64,000 nt of DNA from Rheinheimera soli (GCF_021290985.1 NZ_JAJOYU010000002.1:186001-250000), one strand, 5' to 3'. Positions 37,302 to 47,393 are shown, counted from the first letter of the stretch. The notes: generated by a model not told the origin, from the letters alone. Numbers and translations are program-made.

Positions 37302-38084
37302 ATGTCGATCGAACCCGCCTTTTTTATTGGTCATGGCAGTCCTATGAATGCGCTGGAACAAAATACTGCAGTGCAGCAATGGCATTCAGTGGTACAAAGT
37401 TATACACCCAAAGCCATTCTGATGATTTCTGCTCATTGGTATACCCAAGGCACAGCGGTAACGGCTATGGCCTCCCCCAGAACTATTCATGACTTTTACG
37501 GTTTTCCTGAAAAACTGCAGCAGGTGCAATACCCTGCCCCAGGCAGCCCTGAACTAGCAACAGAGATCCAGAAGCTGTTAGCCCCTCATCCGGTGCAACT
37601 GGATTTGAACTGGGGTTTGGATCACGGTGCCTGGTCGGTATTGATGCATATGTTTCCACAGGCAGAGGTGCCTGTTGTGCAACTCAGTCTTGATCAGAAT
37701 TTGAGTCCGGCTGAGCATCTGGAGTTGGCAAAAAAGCTGGCTCCACTTCGCAAGCAAGGTGTGATGATTGTGGGTTCCGGTAATGTGGTGCATAACCTGC
37801 GTTTACTGGACTGGCAAAGCACAGAGCCACCTTTGTGGGCAAAACAGTTTAACGCACGGATCAAAGAGCTTTTGCTGACAAAAAACTTTAGTGCCATAGC
37901 CCAATATCAGGATATTGCTGAACACGCCAGATTGGCAGTACCACATCCTGACCACTTTTTACCTTTGCTTTATGTGCTTGGCAGCATGCTGGATAGCGAT
38001 GATCTGAGTCTGTTTAACGATGAGATTGTGTATGGAGCATTGAGTATGTTGTCAGTGCAACTGAACACCAGCAAGCGAGATTAA
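37302..38084 (+). CDS. ygiD: 4,5-DOPA-extradiol-dioxygenase-like protein (YgiD)
   Basis: LigB-superfamily enzyme of 260 residues. Metal-ligand histidines are visible in FFIGHGSPMNAL, MISAHWYTQG, WGLDHGAWSVL and GSGNVVHNLRLL. The E. coli homologue binds zinc and opens L-DOPA between carbons 4 and 5. The in vivo substrate is not settled. A single gene with its own upstream gap. Confidence 0.9.
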   Translation: MSIEPAFFIGHGSPMNALEQNTAVQQWHSVVQSYTPKAILMISAHWYTQGTAVTAMASPRTIHDFYGFPEKLQQVQYPAPGSPELATEIQKLLAPHPVQLDLNWGLDHGAWSVLMHMFPQAEVPVVQLSLDQNLSPAEHLELAKKLAPLRKQGVMIVGSGNVVHNLRLLDWQSTEPPLWAKQFNARIKELLLTKNFSAIAQYQDIAEHARLAVPHPDHFLPLLYVLGSMLDSDDLSLFNDEIVYGALSMLSVQLNTSKRD

Positions 38085-38099
38085 AACAGCAGATAAGCC

Positions 38100-38333
38100 T
38101 TACTCAAGGTAACGTTTTTTCTGCTGTTGCAGATCATTGATAGCCTGCGACAATTCAGCGCCGCTAAGGCGGTGTTGTTGCATCAACTGCTGCATAGCTT
38201 CGGACAATTCTGCACTGCTGTGCTCTGTTACAGGAATTTTTGCCTGACGGTAATAGGTTGTACCAAAATCAATCAAAGCACAAACCAGATACACCAGCAG
38301 AAAAACGGCCGGATACTTTATTTTGTGTACCAT
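38100..38333 (-). CDS. Small membrane protein, unknown
   Basis: A 77-residue protein from MVHKIKYPAVFLLVYLV, with one N-terminal membrane helix and a glutamine-rich helical tail (residues 40-77). The start has GGAG eight bases upstream and lies 16 bases inside the end of the preceding gene, so translation is coupled. No family was recognised. Confidence 0.65.
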   Translation of the reverse strand: MVHKIKYPAVFLLVYLVCALIDFGTTYYRQAKIPVTEHSSAELSEAMQQLMQQHRLSGAELSQAINDLQQQKKRYLE

Positions 38334-38953
38334 GTTTTCAGCTCCTGTTCCCATTGCGTCCGCTCTTCTGGCCATAAATTTTTGGTGGTCGCCTCGTCAA
38401 ACTTATAGCGCTTGTTGGCTTTGAGTTTTAACAACACGGCGCCTGGCAAAGTTTCCAGATCAGCATATTCCAGCTCACCCGCTTTTAATACTTTGGCGTA
38501 ATCCAGAATTTTAGCGGTGAATTCTTTTGTCAAAGGTGTAGGTGCCATTAATTTAACCTGACACAAGGTATTACGGCATTCGCTGGCAAGAATACGCAAC
38601 TCGTTATTAGTGGTAGTTACCGCCAAATGCGCTAACAGGTATTCGGTGGCTTCAGCCCAGCCTTCATCTCTGTCCTGTGAGTCCCAGCTTGCATGGTGTT
38701 CCAACAAGACTTTTTCTTTAGCCATCAAAGCTCGAATACCTAAATAGGCATGAAGCACTTGGGCAGCTTCCGGACTTTTTTGTTCAAAATCATTAGCTTG
38801 ATTTAACTGAGATTGGGTCATAGGTTCAGGCAGCAGCATAAATGCCAACCAGGGTTTGGCCTGATAAGCATAAATAGCAGCAACACTAAGTAGCAGGCAG
38901 AACAACCACTGTGCAGCAACAGATTGTAAATTGAGCTGAAACTTCAACGCCAT
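38318..38953 (-). CDS. Hypothetical protein with N-terminal membrane anchor
   Basis: A 211-residue protein starting MALKFQLNLQSVAAQWLF, with GGAG five bases upstream. One membrane helix (about 15-35) is followed by a soluble domain with the cysteine motif SECRNTLCQVKL, probably a disulphide in the periplasm. It overlaps the next small gene by 16 bases. Not assigned to a known family. Confidence 0.7.
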   Translation of the reverse strand: MALKFQLNLQSVAAQWLFCLLLSVAAIYAYQAKPWLAFMLLPEPMTQSQLNQANDFEQKSPEAAQVLHAYLGIRALMAKEKVLLEHHASWDSQDRDEGWAEATEYLLAHLAVTTTNNELRILASECRNTLCQVKLMAPTPLTKEFTAKILDYAKVLKAGELEYADLETLPGAVLLKLKANKRYKFDEATTKNLWPEERTQWEQELKTWYTK

Positions 38954-39016
38954 ACAAACTCCAATCAAAAGGCGGCAAAGTTTAACAGAGCCTGAATCAG
39001 TACTAAAGCGGCTTAT

Positions 39017-39535
39017 TTAAATGGCGCGGGAAAATAGTAATAAATCGCATTCTTCAATCAAGGACAGCTTGGTTTTACTTTCCAGAGTAAAACCAAGACG
39101 CAAAGCAACCTGCTGTGAACCTTCGTTCTGTGGATGGATCACTGCCACTAATCTTTCCAAACCTAATCCTTGAGCAAACTCAATCACAGCTTGTCCGGCT
39201 TCAGTGGCCAGCCCCTTACGCCAAAACTCTGGCAAAAAACGATAACCAAGCTCGGCTTCCTGAATTTCTTCAAGATACTTAATGCCACTAAAACCTATCA
39301 CCTGCCCCGTTTCCTTCCAGACACAGGCAAAACGGCCATAACCATAAACCTGATAATCCCGCAACGGATGCTGTTGCAAATAATCCAGCACATCCTGTTT
39401 CGACTGAGCTGGTTTATTACCGACATAACGTATCACCTCTGGCACTGTCATCAGTTGATACATAGCATCAACATCATCCAGCGTAAAAGCCCGCATTAGT
39501 AAACGAGGCGTTTCAAGCACAGCATCCATTGCCAT
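39017..39535 (-). CDS. GNAT acetyltransferase, RimJ/RimL-like
   Basis: A 172-residue N-acetyltransferase of the Acetyltransf_3 type, with LETPRLLMRAFTLDDVDAMY at the N-terminus and the acetyl-CoA loop LGYRFLPEFWRKGLATEAGQ. The target could be a protein N-terminus or a small amine. AGGG precedes the start; the gene follows ygiQ by five bases and is probably co-transcribed. Confidence 0.85.
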   Translation of the reverse strand: MAMDAVLETPRLLMRAFTLDDVDAMYQLMTVPEVIRYVGNKPAQSKQDVLDYLQQHPLRDYQVYGYGRFACVWKETGQVIGFSGIKYLEEIQEAELGYRFLPEFWRKGLATEAGQAVIEFAQGLGLERLVAVIHPQNEGSQQVALRLGFTLESKTKLSLIEECDLLLFSRAI

Positions 39536-39540
39536 AAGTC

Positions 39541-41796
39541 TTACCCTTTAGCTTTTTTGCTAAAAGACGGCTTGCCAGATGAGCGTTTAATTTTTTCCAC
39601 AGCTTTAGCCGCAGGGTTTACCCCAGTGTGACGGGTTAACGCCACCTGACCAGGCTTTTTGCCTGGTACTTTGATGGTACGCAGGAATAGGTCTTCTTTG
39701 CCCTCTTCCGGCACCAGACAACCTTTGCTTCTGCCTATCAGGTGTTTTAAGCCCATTTTGACTAAAGCTTCGCGGATCATCGGCCAGCCTTTCGGGTCGT
39801 GGTAACGCAGCAAGGCTTTGTGCAAGCGGCGCTGACGTTCACCTTTAGGCACAGGCACTACTTCGGTATTGCCTTTGATATTTTTCAGCGAGTTCATCTC
39901 GGTGTGATAGATGGTAGTCGCGTTTGCCATAGGGCTTGGGTAGAAGTTCTGCACCTGATCTAGTTTAAAGTCTCGTTCTTTCAGCCAGAGCGCTAAATTC
40001 ACCATGTCTTTGTCTGTCGTACCCGGATGCGCAGAAATAAAATACGGGATCAGGTATTGCTCTTTACCGGCCTCGCGGCTGAAACGGTCGAACATTTCTT
40101 TAAACTTGTCATAGGCGCCCATGCCTGGTTTCATCATCTTTGACAATGGACCGGTTTCGGTATGCTCTGGGGCTATTTTTAAATAACCACCTACATGGTG
40201 CTGCACTAACTCTTTGACGTAGTTTGGATCTTCAACAGCTAAGTCGTAACGGACACCTGAGGCGACCAGAATTTTCTTAATGCCATCCACTTTACGTGCA
40301 GCACGGTATAAATCCACAGTCGGGCTTTGGTCTGTGTCCATATGTTCGCAAATAGTCGGATAGACACAAGAAGGCCGGCGGCAGGTTTGTTCCGCTTTTG
40401 GGTTTTTACAACGTAGGCGATACATATTGGCGGTTGGGCCACCTAAATCCGAGATCACACCGGTAAAACCCGGCACTTTGTCACGAATTTCTTTAATTTC
40501 TTTTAAAATCGATTCCTGCGAACGGCTTTGAATGACGCGGCCTTCGTGTTCAGTAATAGAACAAAAGGAACAGCCACCAAAACAGCCACGCATAATATTG
40601 ACCGAGGTTTTGATCATCTCATAGGCAGGAATTTTCGCTTTGCCATAGACAGGATGCGGCACACGCTGATAAGGCAGGCCAAACACGCCGTCCATCTCTT
40701 CTGTGGTCAACGGGAAAGCAGGAGGATTGACCCATAAATGACGGTCACCATGGCGCTGGTAAATAGCACGGGCACAACCAGGGTTGGTTTCCTGGTGCAA
40801 AATACGCGAAGCATGGGCATACAAGGACTTATTCACACTAACCTGCTCAAAAGCCGGCAGTTTGACATAGGTTTTTTCCCACGGCTTTTGGCGTGGCGGC
40901 TGCACCAGTATTGGCTTGGCTTCGACTTCAGGCGCTTTGCTTAAATCAATACCCTGCTGCGCAAATTCAGAAAAAGTGCCACAACCCACATCATCAGCAC
41001 CATAAGGATTCGGCACTGGGTCGATTTTGCCGACTTTATCAATAGCGGTAGAATCGACACCACGCCAGCCAGGCAAAGGCTCTTTGCGGATAACTGCTGT
41101 GCCACGGATATCGTGCAATGTATTGATATCTTCGCCGTTGGCAATACGATGCGCTACTTCCACCAGCGGACGTTCGGCGTTGCCGTAGATCAGCATCTCG
41201 GCCTTGGCATCAAAAATAATGGAGCGACGAACTTTTTCCTGCCAGTAATCATAATGAGCGATACGGCGCAGGCTGGCCTCAATACCACCTATGATCACAG
41301 GCACATCTTTGTAAGCTTCTTTGCAGCGCTGTGAATACACCAGTACCGCACGATCTGGCCTTTTGCCGCCTTCATTGCCTGGTGTATAGGCATCGTCGTG
41401 ACGTAGTTTTTTATCCGCTGTGTAGCGGTTAATCATTGAATCCATATTGCCAGCAGAGACGCCAAAAAACAGATTGGGTTTGCCAAGTGTCATAAAGGCA
41501 TCTTTGGACGACCAATCCGGCTGAGCAATCATGCCTACACGAAAGCCCTGACTTTCCAGCATACGGCCAACCACGGCCATACCAAAACTTGGGTGATCGA
41601 CATAAGCATCACCCACCACCAGAATAATATCGCAGCTGTCCCAGCCCAGTTGCTTCATCTCGGCTCTGCTCATTGGCAAAAATGGTGCAGTACCAAAGGA
41701 CTCAGCCCAGTATTTAGGATAAGAAAACAATCCCCGCTCGGCCGCCATGCGGTCCACTGCTGCGGATTTTCTTAAAGGGACCTGATTCATTTGCAT
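39541..41796 (-). CDS. ygiQ: YgiQ family radical SAM protein
   Basis: A 751-residue protein with an N-terminal DUF3362-type or B12-binding-like domain and a radical SAM core. The cluster cysteines are Cys405, Cys409 and Cys412 ([13 protein letters not shown]). A basic tail follows. The function of YgiQ is unknown despite its wide spread. First gene of the pair with the acetyltransferase. Confidence 0.93.
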   Translation of the reverse strand: MQMNQVPLRKSAAVDRMAAERGLFSYPKYWAESFGTAPFLPMSRAEMKQLGWDSCDIILVVGDAYVDHPSFGMAVVGRMLESQGFRVGMIAQPDWSSKDAFMTLGKPNLFFGVSAGNMDSMINRYTADKKLRHDDAYTPGNEGGKRPDRAVLVYSQRCKEAYKDVPVIIGGIEASLRRIAHYDYWQEKVRRSIIFDAKAEMLIYGNAERPLVEVAHRIANGEDINTLHDIRGTAVIRKEPLPGWRGVDSTAIDKVGKIDPVPNPYGADDVGCGTFSEFAQQGIDLSKAPEVEAKPILVQPPRQKPWEKTYVKLPAFEQVSVNKSLYAHASRILHQETNPGCARAIYQRHGDRHLWVNPPAFPLTTEEMDGVFGLPYQRVPHPVYGKAKIPAYEMIKTSVNIMRGCFGGCSFCSITEHEGRVIQSRSQESILKEIKEIRDKVPGFTGVISDLGGPTANMYRLRCKNPKAEQTCRRPSCVYPTICEHMDTDQSPTVDLYRAARKVDGIKKILVASGVRYDLAVEDPNYVKELVQHHVGGYLKIAPEHTETGPLSKMMKPGMGAYDKFKEMFDRFSREAGKEQYLIPYFISAHPGTTDKDMVNLALWLKERDFKLDQVQNFYPSPMANATTIYHTEMNSLKNIKGNTEVVPVPKGERQRRLHKALLRYHDPKGWPMIREALVKMGLKHLIGRSKGCLVPEEGKEDLFLRTIKVPGKKPGQVALTRHTGVNPAAKAVEKIKRSSGKPSFSKKAKG

Positions 41797-42292
41797 CTGT
41801 TGTATCGCTCGGTTTTGCCTGCCAAAAATGGCCGCGCATTATACTTGACTCAGTTGGAGAATACTAACCCAAAGCTGAACTGCTTTAGCCCTTTTATCGA
41901 TTAAAATTTAGCCGAAAGCAAGTTACCACGCCAATACCTGCTGAACCCGCTGCTGCGCCTTTCTGTTTTACTTTGTGGCAGGCATTAGCCTGAATTGCAA
42001 AAGCTGCAGATCAAACCACTAACATTTAGAACCAATTTGTTACTTGGTAACATAATAAAATCGATATCAAATAGAAGCTTGGCTACCATATGATGTTTTT
42101 TATCGCACTTTTTTCATCAAACCATGTTTACTTTTTAATCATCATGGTACAAAGTAACATCAGAGCTTGACATATGTGGTAGTAATGAAAGCTTTGAACA
42201 GGAAGAGCAGGGTCAATACCTCATGGCTTAGTCAGTGTTTATTTGACTGCCGTGTTGCATAAATTAAAACAAGAACAGAAGAGACTTAAACT
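41797..42292. other. Long intergenic region upstream of the TonB receptor
   Basis: This 496-base AT-rich stretch has no credible ORF. It contains the palindrome GTTAC-TTG-GTAAC at 42039-42051, a related sequence with GTACAAAGTAAC near 42150, and a TTGACA at about 42167. These look like an operator and promoter for the receptor gene. No riboswitch core, such as the B12 box, was found. Confidence 0.4.
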
Positions 42293-45200
42293 ATGTCTGA
42301 ATTAAACAGCACTAACGATCATAATCACAGCACTAAAAAAGCCAGACTTAGTCTGGCGGTGACAGCTGCATTGCTGGGCATGAGCCCAGCCTGGCTGGTT
42401 GCGCAAGATTTGCCAAAAAATGACAGCGGTGTCATTAATGAAACCCAAGCTGATCCAGTAGAGGTCATAGAGGTAAAAGGCATCCGTGGCAGTATCATGA
42501 CGGCCCAGGACCTGAAGCGTTTTGCCGATACAGTCAAAGACGTGATCACTGCAACAGACATAGGTGCACTGCCTGATAAATCAGTCACTGAAGCATTGCA
42601 ACGCGTTCCTGGTGTCACCATTGAACGTTTTGCGTCTTCTGATGACCCAAAACACTATGCTGATGAGGGAACAGGTGTATTGGTTCGTGGTCTGGATCGT
42701 GTGCGCTCTGAAGTAAACGGCCGCGGTGCTTTTAGTGCAAACCCTTGGGGTGGTTTGAGCTATGAAGACTTTCCAGCTGAGCTACTGGGTTCAGTAGAAG
42801 TGGTTAAAAACCAAACGGCAGATCTGATCTCAGGTGGCATAGCCGGCACTGTAAACCTCATCACCCGCAAACCTTTTGATTCAAGTAAACGCGTGGTTGC
42901 CTTTAGCACAAAAGCCAATTACGGCGATTTCCGCGAAGAGGTGACTCCTTCGTTTTCTGGCCTTTTCTCTGATAGCTGGGAAACCCAAGCTGGTAAGTTT
43001 GGTTTCCTGATCGCAGCCTCCAAATCCGAATACAAATCCAGAGGGGACGGTGTTGGTTTAGGTAATTTCCATTCCCGTGGTGACTCCTTTATCCCTACAA
43101 CGGATCAGTGGGGCGGTATTACAGGTGTAGACCCAAGCTCCCCTGTAGATGGTCCAGGCCTGCCGGGTCAGCCTGCAGGCAGTGTCTGGCATGTGCCAGT
43201 GGCAATCCACATGAGTACTGCAGATAATGACCGGGAACGCACTGGCTTCACCTCTTCTTTGCAGTGGGCCAACGTCGACGACACCATAGTTGCCACCTTA
43301 GAACATATTAACTCTGACGCATCTTTAGAATGGAATGAACGTCAAATTGGCCAGGCTGCTCAGGGATTCAGAGGCTTTATGGGCTCCTCACAAAACTGGA
43401 GAGACGATACTGCCAATGGTCACCCTTTAACCACTGAAAATGGCTATGTCACCTCTGGTATTGCCCTTGGTGTTAGTCCGGAAACTCCATTCTTTTATCG
43501 CAGTCGTTGGAACTACAACGAAAATACAGTGGAAGACACTTCTCTGAATCTGAAAATAAAAGCAACAGATCGTTTAAAACTTGAACTCGATTATCAGCGT
43601 ATTGATTCGGAAAAAGTGGTACACAACTACAGCATGTCTGGTCAAACCCGTGGTAACCATGTGCATGTGGTATCCCCATATTTCCTCGATATGCGTGGCG
43701 AGCGTCCTACAGTAGAGTTTCTGAGCGATAATATTCTGACTCCAGGCTGGTCGCCAAATAGTGACTGGAATGGACCTGTGCCTAACCTGTTTCTTGGCAG
43801 TGGTATGGAGCAGGAAGAGCACAATACCGCGGAAGCTGACAGCTTTAAATTTGATGCAAGTTATGAACTGGACGGAGTTTTCTCCAGCATCAAAGCAGGT
43901 GTTTATTACACGGATAAAGACCTGACTGTTCGTGACACTGCATATGAAGGCTGGTCAGCCATCGGCACACCGTGGGACATGAATGATCGTAACGCCGCTG
44001 CTGCAGTCAACAGACCTGAGTTATTTGAGCGTGTTGATTTTTCTGACTACTACAATGGCCAGGTTCTTGTTGGCAATGTAAACAACTTCTTATTCCCCAA
44101 AATGGATCTGGTGAAAAACTATGCTGATTCATTGCGTCAGGGCTGTAAAGATGGATGGCACAACGCCACGTTAAGTGCTGCCAATAATGGGGTTTGTACC
44201 GGTACTTATGTCCCTTATGCCGATAAACCTAACCGTGTTGAAGGGCCTTTTGCGGCACATAACATCAGTTCTTCGAATGAGCAACGCACAGAGTTTTATC
44301 TGCGTGGTGATTTTGAGCTTGCTGATCTGGAAATCCCTGTCAAAGGTAATGTGGGTTTGCGCTACGTCAATTACCAATTGCAGTCGACAGGAGCCTTTGT
44401 ACAACCATCGACGACAAAACGTGGCGAGCCTGGTTCCTCTTTGAATACTGTAATGCAACAAGCTGAATATAAAGATTATTACGATCTTGCTTCTGGTGAA
44501 TCGCAATTAAGCACAGTAGACGGCACAGACTTCAGCACTGTATTGCCAAGCCTGAATCTGAGTTTTGAACTGGCAGACGATTTGGTGATGCGTTTCGGCG
44601 CTTCCAAAGGTTTGTATTACCCAAGTCTAGTGGATGCGCGCAATATCAGTCTGCTGGATTTGGATTATACCCGCCGCCTGCAAACTCCGGGCGCAGATCA
44701 GGATGAAGTGAATAACCCAGTGGTTGCACTTGATGATATAGAAGTGACTGCTTTAGCAGGTAACCCTTATCTGGAACCTGAGAAATCCGTCAATCTGGAT
44801 TTAACTGCCGAGTGGTACTTCGCCGATGCAGGTTTTGTCAATGTGGGCCTGTTCCACAAAAAGCTGGATAACATTATCCGTAACAGACAATTTGATCTGG
44901 ATGTGACCTACAATGGAGTGGATTACGATGTATCGGCTTATGGTCCGGCGAACACCGGTTCAGGCACTATTCGTGGTGCGGAATTCTCCTACTCTCAATT
45001 CTACGATATGTTGCCGGGAGCTTGGCGCGGTTTAGGTTTGCAGTTTAACTACACTTACATCGACCAAAGTGGTCTGGAAGATCCAAATGAAATTTCAGAA
45101 GGCACTTTAGGCTTTGATGAAAATGGTAATCCAATTGCAGACAATCGCAATACCTTCCGTGTATTCAGTGGTTTGCCGCTGCAAGGCTATTCAGATCAGA

Positions 45201-45514
45201 ATATGAACATAGTCGGTATGTATGAGTACGAAGCTATTTCATTCCGTCTGGCTTATACCTGGCGCTCTGAATATCTGTTAACACTGCGTGAATCTGAAGA
45301 ATATGTACCAGCCTTTGCCAAAGCTTCAGGCATGATGGATGCCAGCTTGTATTACAGCATTAACGACAACTGGAAAGTAGGTATAGAAGGCAGTAACTTG
45401 CTCAACACTGAAACCAAAACCCAGTATCAAATGAATCAGGCTGGAGACAGAACCGATGCATTGAGTTTCACGACTGACCGTCGTTATGCCATAAGCGTCC
45501 GGGCAATTTTCTGA
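42293..45514 (+). CDS. Large TonB-dependent receptor
   Basis: Outer-membrane receptor of 1073 residues. A long signal peptide ends near LGMSPAWLVAQ. A TonB-box/plug domain follows (VEVIEVKGIRGSIMTAQDLKR, then ALPDKSVTEALQRVPGVTIERF), and a 22-strand barrel ends in phenylalanine (YAISVRAIF). The form is the TIGR01782-like group common in Caulobacter, Xanthomonas and Alteromonadales, whose members usually take up saccharides or amino sugars. The substrate is not deducible; no substrate-specific enzymes are beside it. Confidence 0.92.
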   Translation: MSELNSTNDHNHSTKKARLSLAVTAALLGMSPAWLVAQDLPKNDSGVINETQADPVEVIEVKGIRGSIMTAQDLKRFADTVKDVITATDIGALPDKSVTEALQRVPGVTIERFASSDDPKHYADEGTGVLVRGLDRVRSEVNGRGAFSANPWGGLSYEDFPAELLGSVEVVKNQTADLISGGIAGTVNLITRKPFDSSKRVVAFSTKANYGDFREEVTPSFSGLFSDSWETQAGKFGFLIAASKSEYKSRGDGVGLGNFHSRGDSFIPTTDQWGGITGVDPSSPVDGPGLPGQPAGSVWHVPVAIHMSTADNDRERTGFTSSLQWANVDDTIVATLEHINSDASLEWNERQIGQAAQGFRGFMGSSQNWRDDTANGHPLTTENGYVTSGIALGVSPETPFFYRSRWNYNENTVEDTSLNLKIKATDRLKLELDYQRIDSEKVVHNYSMSGQTRGNHVHVVSPYFLDMRGERPTVEFLSDNILTPGWSPNSDWNGPVPNLFLGSGMEQEEHNTAEADSFKFDASYELDGVFSSIKAGVYYTDKDLTVRDTAYEGWSAIGTPWDMNDRNAAAAVNRPELFERVDFSDYYNGQVLVGNVNNFLFPKMDLVKNYADSLRQGCKDGWHNATLSAANNGVCTGTYVPYADKPNRVEGPFAAHNISSSNEQRTEFYLRGDFELADLEIPVKGNVGLRYVNYQLQSTGAFVQPSTTKRGEPGSSLNTVMQQAEYKDYYDLASGESQLSTVDGTDFSTVLPSLNLSFELADDLVMRFGASKGLYYPSLVDARNISLLDLDYTRRLQTPGADQDEVNNPVVALDDIEVTALAGNPYLEPEKSVNLDLTAEWYFADAGFVNVGLFHKKLDNIIRNRQFDLDVTYNGVDYDVSAYGPANTGSGTIRGAEFSYSQFYDMLPGAWRGLGLQFNYTYIDQSGLEDPNEISEGTLGFDENGNPIADNRNTFRVFSGLPLQGYSDQNMNIVGMYEYEAISFRLAYTWRSEYLLTLRESEEYVPAFAKASGMMDASLYYSINDNWKVGIEGSNLLNTETKTQYQMNQAGDRTDALSFTTDRRYAISVRAIF

Positions 45515-45561
45515 TTTATCAGGGTAAAATAACACCTTATAACTGACATAAATAGCTGTGA

Positions 45562-45597
45562 AAAAAACCGCGTCGTAGCAATACCACGCGGTTTTTT
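45562..45597. terminator. Terminator between TonB receptor and the Mn exporter gene
   Basis: AAAAAACCGCG and CGCGGTTTTTT form an 11-base-pair stem with a 14-base loop. Runs of A and T on either side make it usable in both directions for the convergent genes. Confidence 0.9.
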
Positions 45598-45645
45598 ATT
45601 TGCTTTGACGCTAATAAAGCCCGATTTGAACCTCAAGCTATTTTT

Positions 45646-46209
45646 CTAATACATCACAATAGTGATGACACCCAGCAGCATAAAGATGGCGCAGGCCACA
45701 CGGCGCGCCCAGTCCAACGAAATACGTTCCAGCAACCAGCTGCCTGCATAAACCACTGGCACATTGGCTGCCAGCATGCCGATGGTGGTACCAAAAATGA
45801 CCTGCCAGGTTTCTGGATAAGTGGCTGCCAATAGCACAGTAGCTACTTGTGTTTTATCGCCAATTTCTGCGAGGAAAAACAAAATACAGCTGGCAAAAAA
45901 GGCACCGTATTTTAAAACGCTGACTTCTTCGCTGTCGTCTTTATCCGGAATAAGTAACCATAAGGCCACGGCAATAAAAGAGCCCCCTAACAACCAGGCA
46001 TGCCAACCTTCAGGTATAAACTGCGCCACCCAGGCACCAAACCAGGCCGATGCGGCATGATTTAATAAAGTAGCTACCAGAATACCGGCAATAATAGCGC
46101 CACGGGAGCGAAAGCGGGCCGCGAGGAATAAAGACAAAAGCTGAGTTTTATCGCCGATCTCTGCAACAGCAACAGAAGCGAAAGAGGCAACAAAGGCATC
46201 AAAAAACAT
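45646..46209 (-). CDS. TMEM165/GDT1-type (UPF0016) manganese exporter
   Basis: Membrane protein of 187 residues with two related halves, each carrying the signature ExGDKT(Q): SVAVAEIGDKTQLLSLFL and FFLAEIGDKTQVATVLLA. Family members export Mn2+ (and move Ca2+ in eukaryotes). The start is MFFDAFVAS with AGGTG six bases upstream; a GTG three codons earlier is less likely. A Mn2+-sensing yybP-ykoY riboswitch precedes it, which fits a role in manganese efflux. Confidence 0.92.
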   Translation of the reverse strand: MFFDAFVASFASVAVAEIGDKTQLLSLFLAARFRSRGAIIAGILVATLLNHAASAWFGAWVAQFIPEGWHAWLLGGSFIAVALWLLIPDKDDSEEVSVLKYGAFFASCILFFLAEIGDKTQVATVLLAATYPETWQVIFGTTIGMLAANVPVVYAGSWLLERISLDWARRVACAIFMLLGVITIVMY

Positions 46210-46220
46210 AAACTGCACCT

Positions 46221-46282
46221 GGCGGGAAAACTAAACATAAGACAACAGACCAACTCCCGCCTGGGGTTAGTACGTTGTCTTA
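46221..46282 (-). promoter_or_regulatory. Expression platform of the Mn2+ riboswitch
   Basis: TAAGACAAC (46274-46282) pairs with GTTGTCTTA (46238-46246) around a hairpin whose GGCGGGA (46255-46261) is complementary to TCCCGCC (46221-46227), just before the AGGTG ribosome-binding site. The two pairings exclude each other, which suggests control of translation. Confidence 0.6.
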
Positions 46283-46398
46283 GGTCTCATTAATACCTGA
46301 TCAAGCTTGATCAACGGGACGTTGTTGCCATGTACAGTGAGGTACAAGTATGTTGACAACAACACAAAACCTGGCGGTTTTGTAAATTACTCCCCTAA
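46283..46398 (-). ncRNA. Mn2+ riboswitch (yybP-ykoY)
   Basis: The minus strand carries the class hallmarks in order: AGGGGAGTA at the 5' end (46388-46396), GTCAACATACTTGT, ATGGCAACAACG and TGAGACC at the 3' end (46283-46289). The middle includes the perfect palindrome TGATCAAGCTTGATCA. It lies in the 5' leader of the manganese exporter gene. Assignment is by motif order; a covariance-model search would confirm it. Confidence 0.88.
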
Positions 46399-46423
46399 GC
46401 GCGGATGCATTTTAGCCGCGCTT
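46397..46423 (-). terminator. Terminator-like hairpin downstream of fghA
   Basis: AAGCGCGG and CCGCGCTT form an eight-base-pair stem. It lies 45 bases after the fghA stop and immediately before the riboswitch. No T run follows, so it may instead be part of the riboswitch 5' flank. Confidence 0.5.
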
Positions 46424-46467
46424 GGGGAATTTGGGCAAGCAAAAATTCGGCTGCAACTAAATTTAGC

Positions 46468-47304
46468 TTAAGCTTTTAAGTGCCTTGCATGAAAACGCAG
46501 ATGTTCTTCAATAAAGCTGCTGATAAAAAAGTAGCTGTGATCGTAACCAGGCTGCAAACGAATTTGTGCGCCACTTTGGCTGCGCTGATTAGCTTCGATT
46601 AAAGATTCAGTACGAAGCTGTGACGGGTAAAACTGATCGCCCTCGCCCTGATCAATTAACATCGGTAAACTGCTTTGTTTTTGCGCCAGCAAGAAACTCG
46701 CGTCGTATTGCAACCACTGGCTTTGATCGCTGCCAAGATACGCAGTAAAAGCCTTTTTGCCCCAGTCACACTCTGTCGGCTGACAAATAGGTGAAAAAGC
46801 CGACACTGAGCGATAAGCCCCAGCTTCGCGTAAAGCAATCACTAAAGCGCCATGGCCGCCCATCGAATGACCACTGATGGCTTTGGCTTTTGTCACAGGT
46901 AAATGTGCTTCCACCAAAGATGGCAGTTCACGGCTGATATAGTCGTACATCTGATAATGGGCTGCCCATGGCTGTTGTGTCGCATTAACATAAAAACCAG
47001 CGCCCTGACCTAAATCATAAGCGGCATCGTCTGCTACATGCTCACCTCGTGGGCTGGTGTCGGGGATCACTAAAGCTATACCCAACTCTGCTGCAACACG
47101 CTGCGCACCAGCTTTTACTGAAAAATTTTCATCAGTGCAGGTTAAGCCTGATAACCAGTACAGCACTGGTACTTTTTGTTTTTCAGCTGCTGGCGGTAAA
47201 TAGACAGAAAAGTGCATCACGCCTTTGACGGAATCTGAGTGATGCTGATATTTAATCTGGCGGCCAGCAAACACTTTATGTTCGGATAACTGAATTAACG
47301 TCAT
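46468..47304 (-). CDS. fghA: S-formylglutathione hydrolase
   Basis: Esterase-D family serine hydrolase (278 residues) that splits S-formylglutathione to formate and glutathione in the second step of formaldehyde detoxification. The nucleophile is in SGHSMGGHGALV; the family motifs FWLSGLTCTDE (here YWLSGLTCTDE) and the late His in YDHSYFFISSFIEEH are present. It follows adhC, the first step, on the same strand. AAGGAT sits six bases before the start. Confidence 0.94.
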   Translation of the reverse strand: MTLIQLSEHKVFAGRQIKYQHHSDSVKGVMHFSVYLPPAAEKQKVPVLYWLSGLTCTDENFSVKAGAQRVAAELGIALVIPDTSPRGEHVADDAAYDLGQGAGFYVNATQQPWAAHYQMYDYISRELPSLVEAHLPVTKAKAISGHSMGGHGALVIALREAGAYRSVSAFSPICQPTECDWGKKAFTAYLGSDQSQWLQYDASFLLAQKQSSLPMLIDQGEGDQFYPSQLRTESLIEANQRSQSGAQIRLQPGYDHSYFFISSFIEEHLRFHARHLKA

Positions 47305-47325
47305 TGCTTTATCCTTATGCAGATG

Positions 47326-47347
47326 AAGCCCGGCGAACCGGGCTTTT
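47326..47347. terminator. Hairpin between adhC and fghA
   Basis: AAGCCCGG-CGAA-CCGGGCTT followed by TT on the plus strand; nine bases short of the fghA RBS on the minus strand. It may reduce read-through from adhC into fghA or structure the fghA leader. Confidence 0.45.
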
Positions 47348-47393
47348 AATGAAAATGAATTCCCACTTTAGTTGGGATTGCGGCTAAGCAAAA

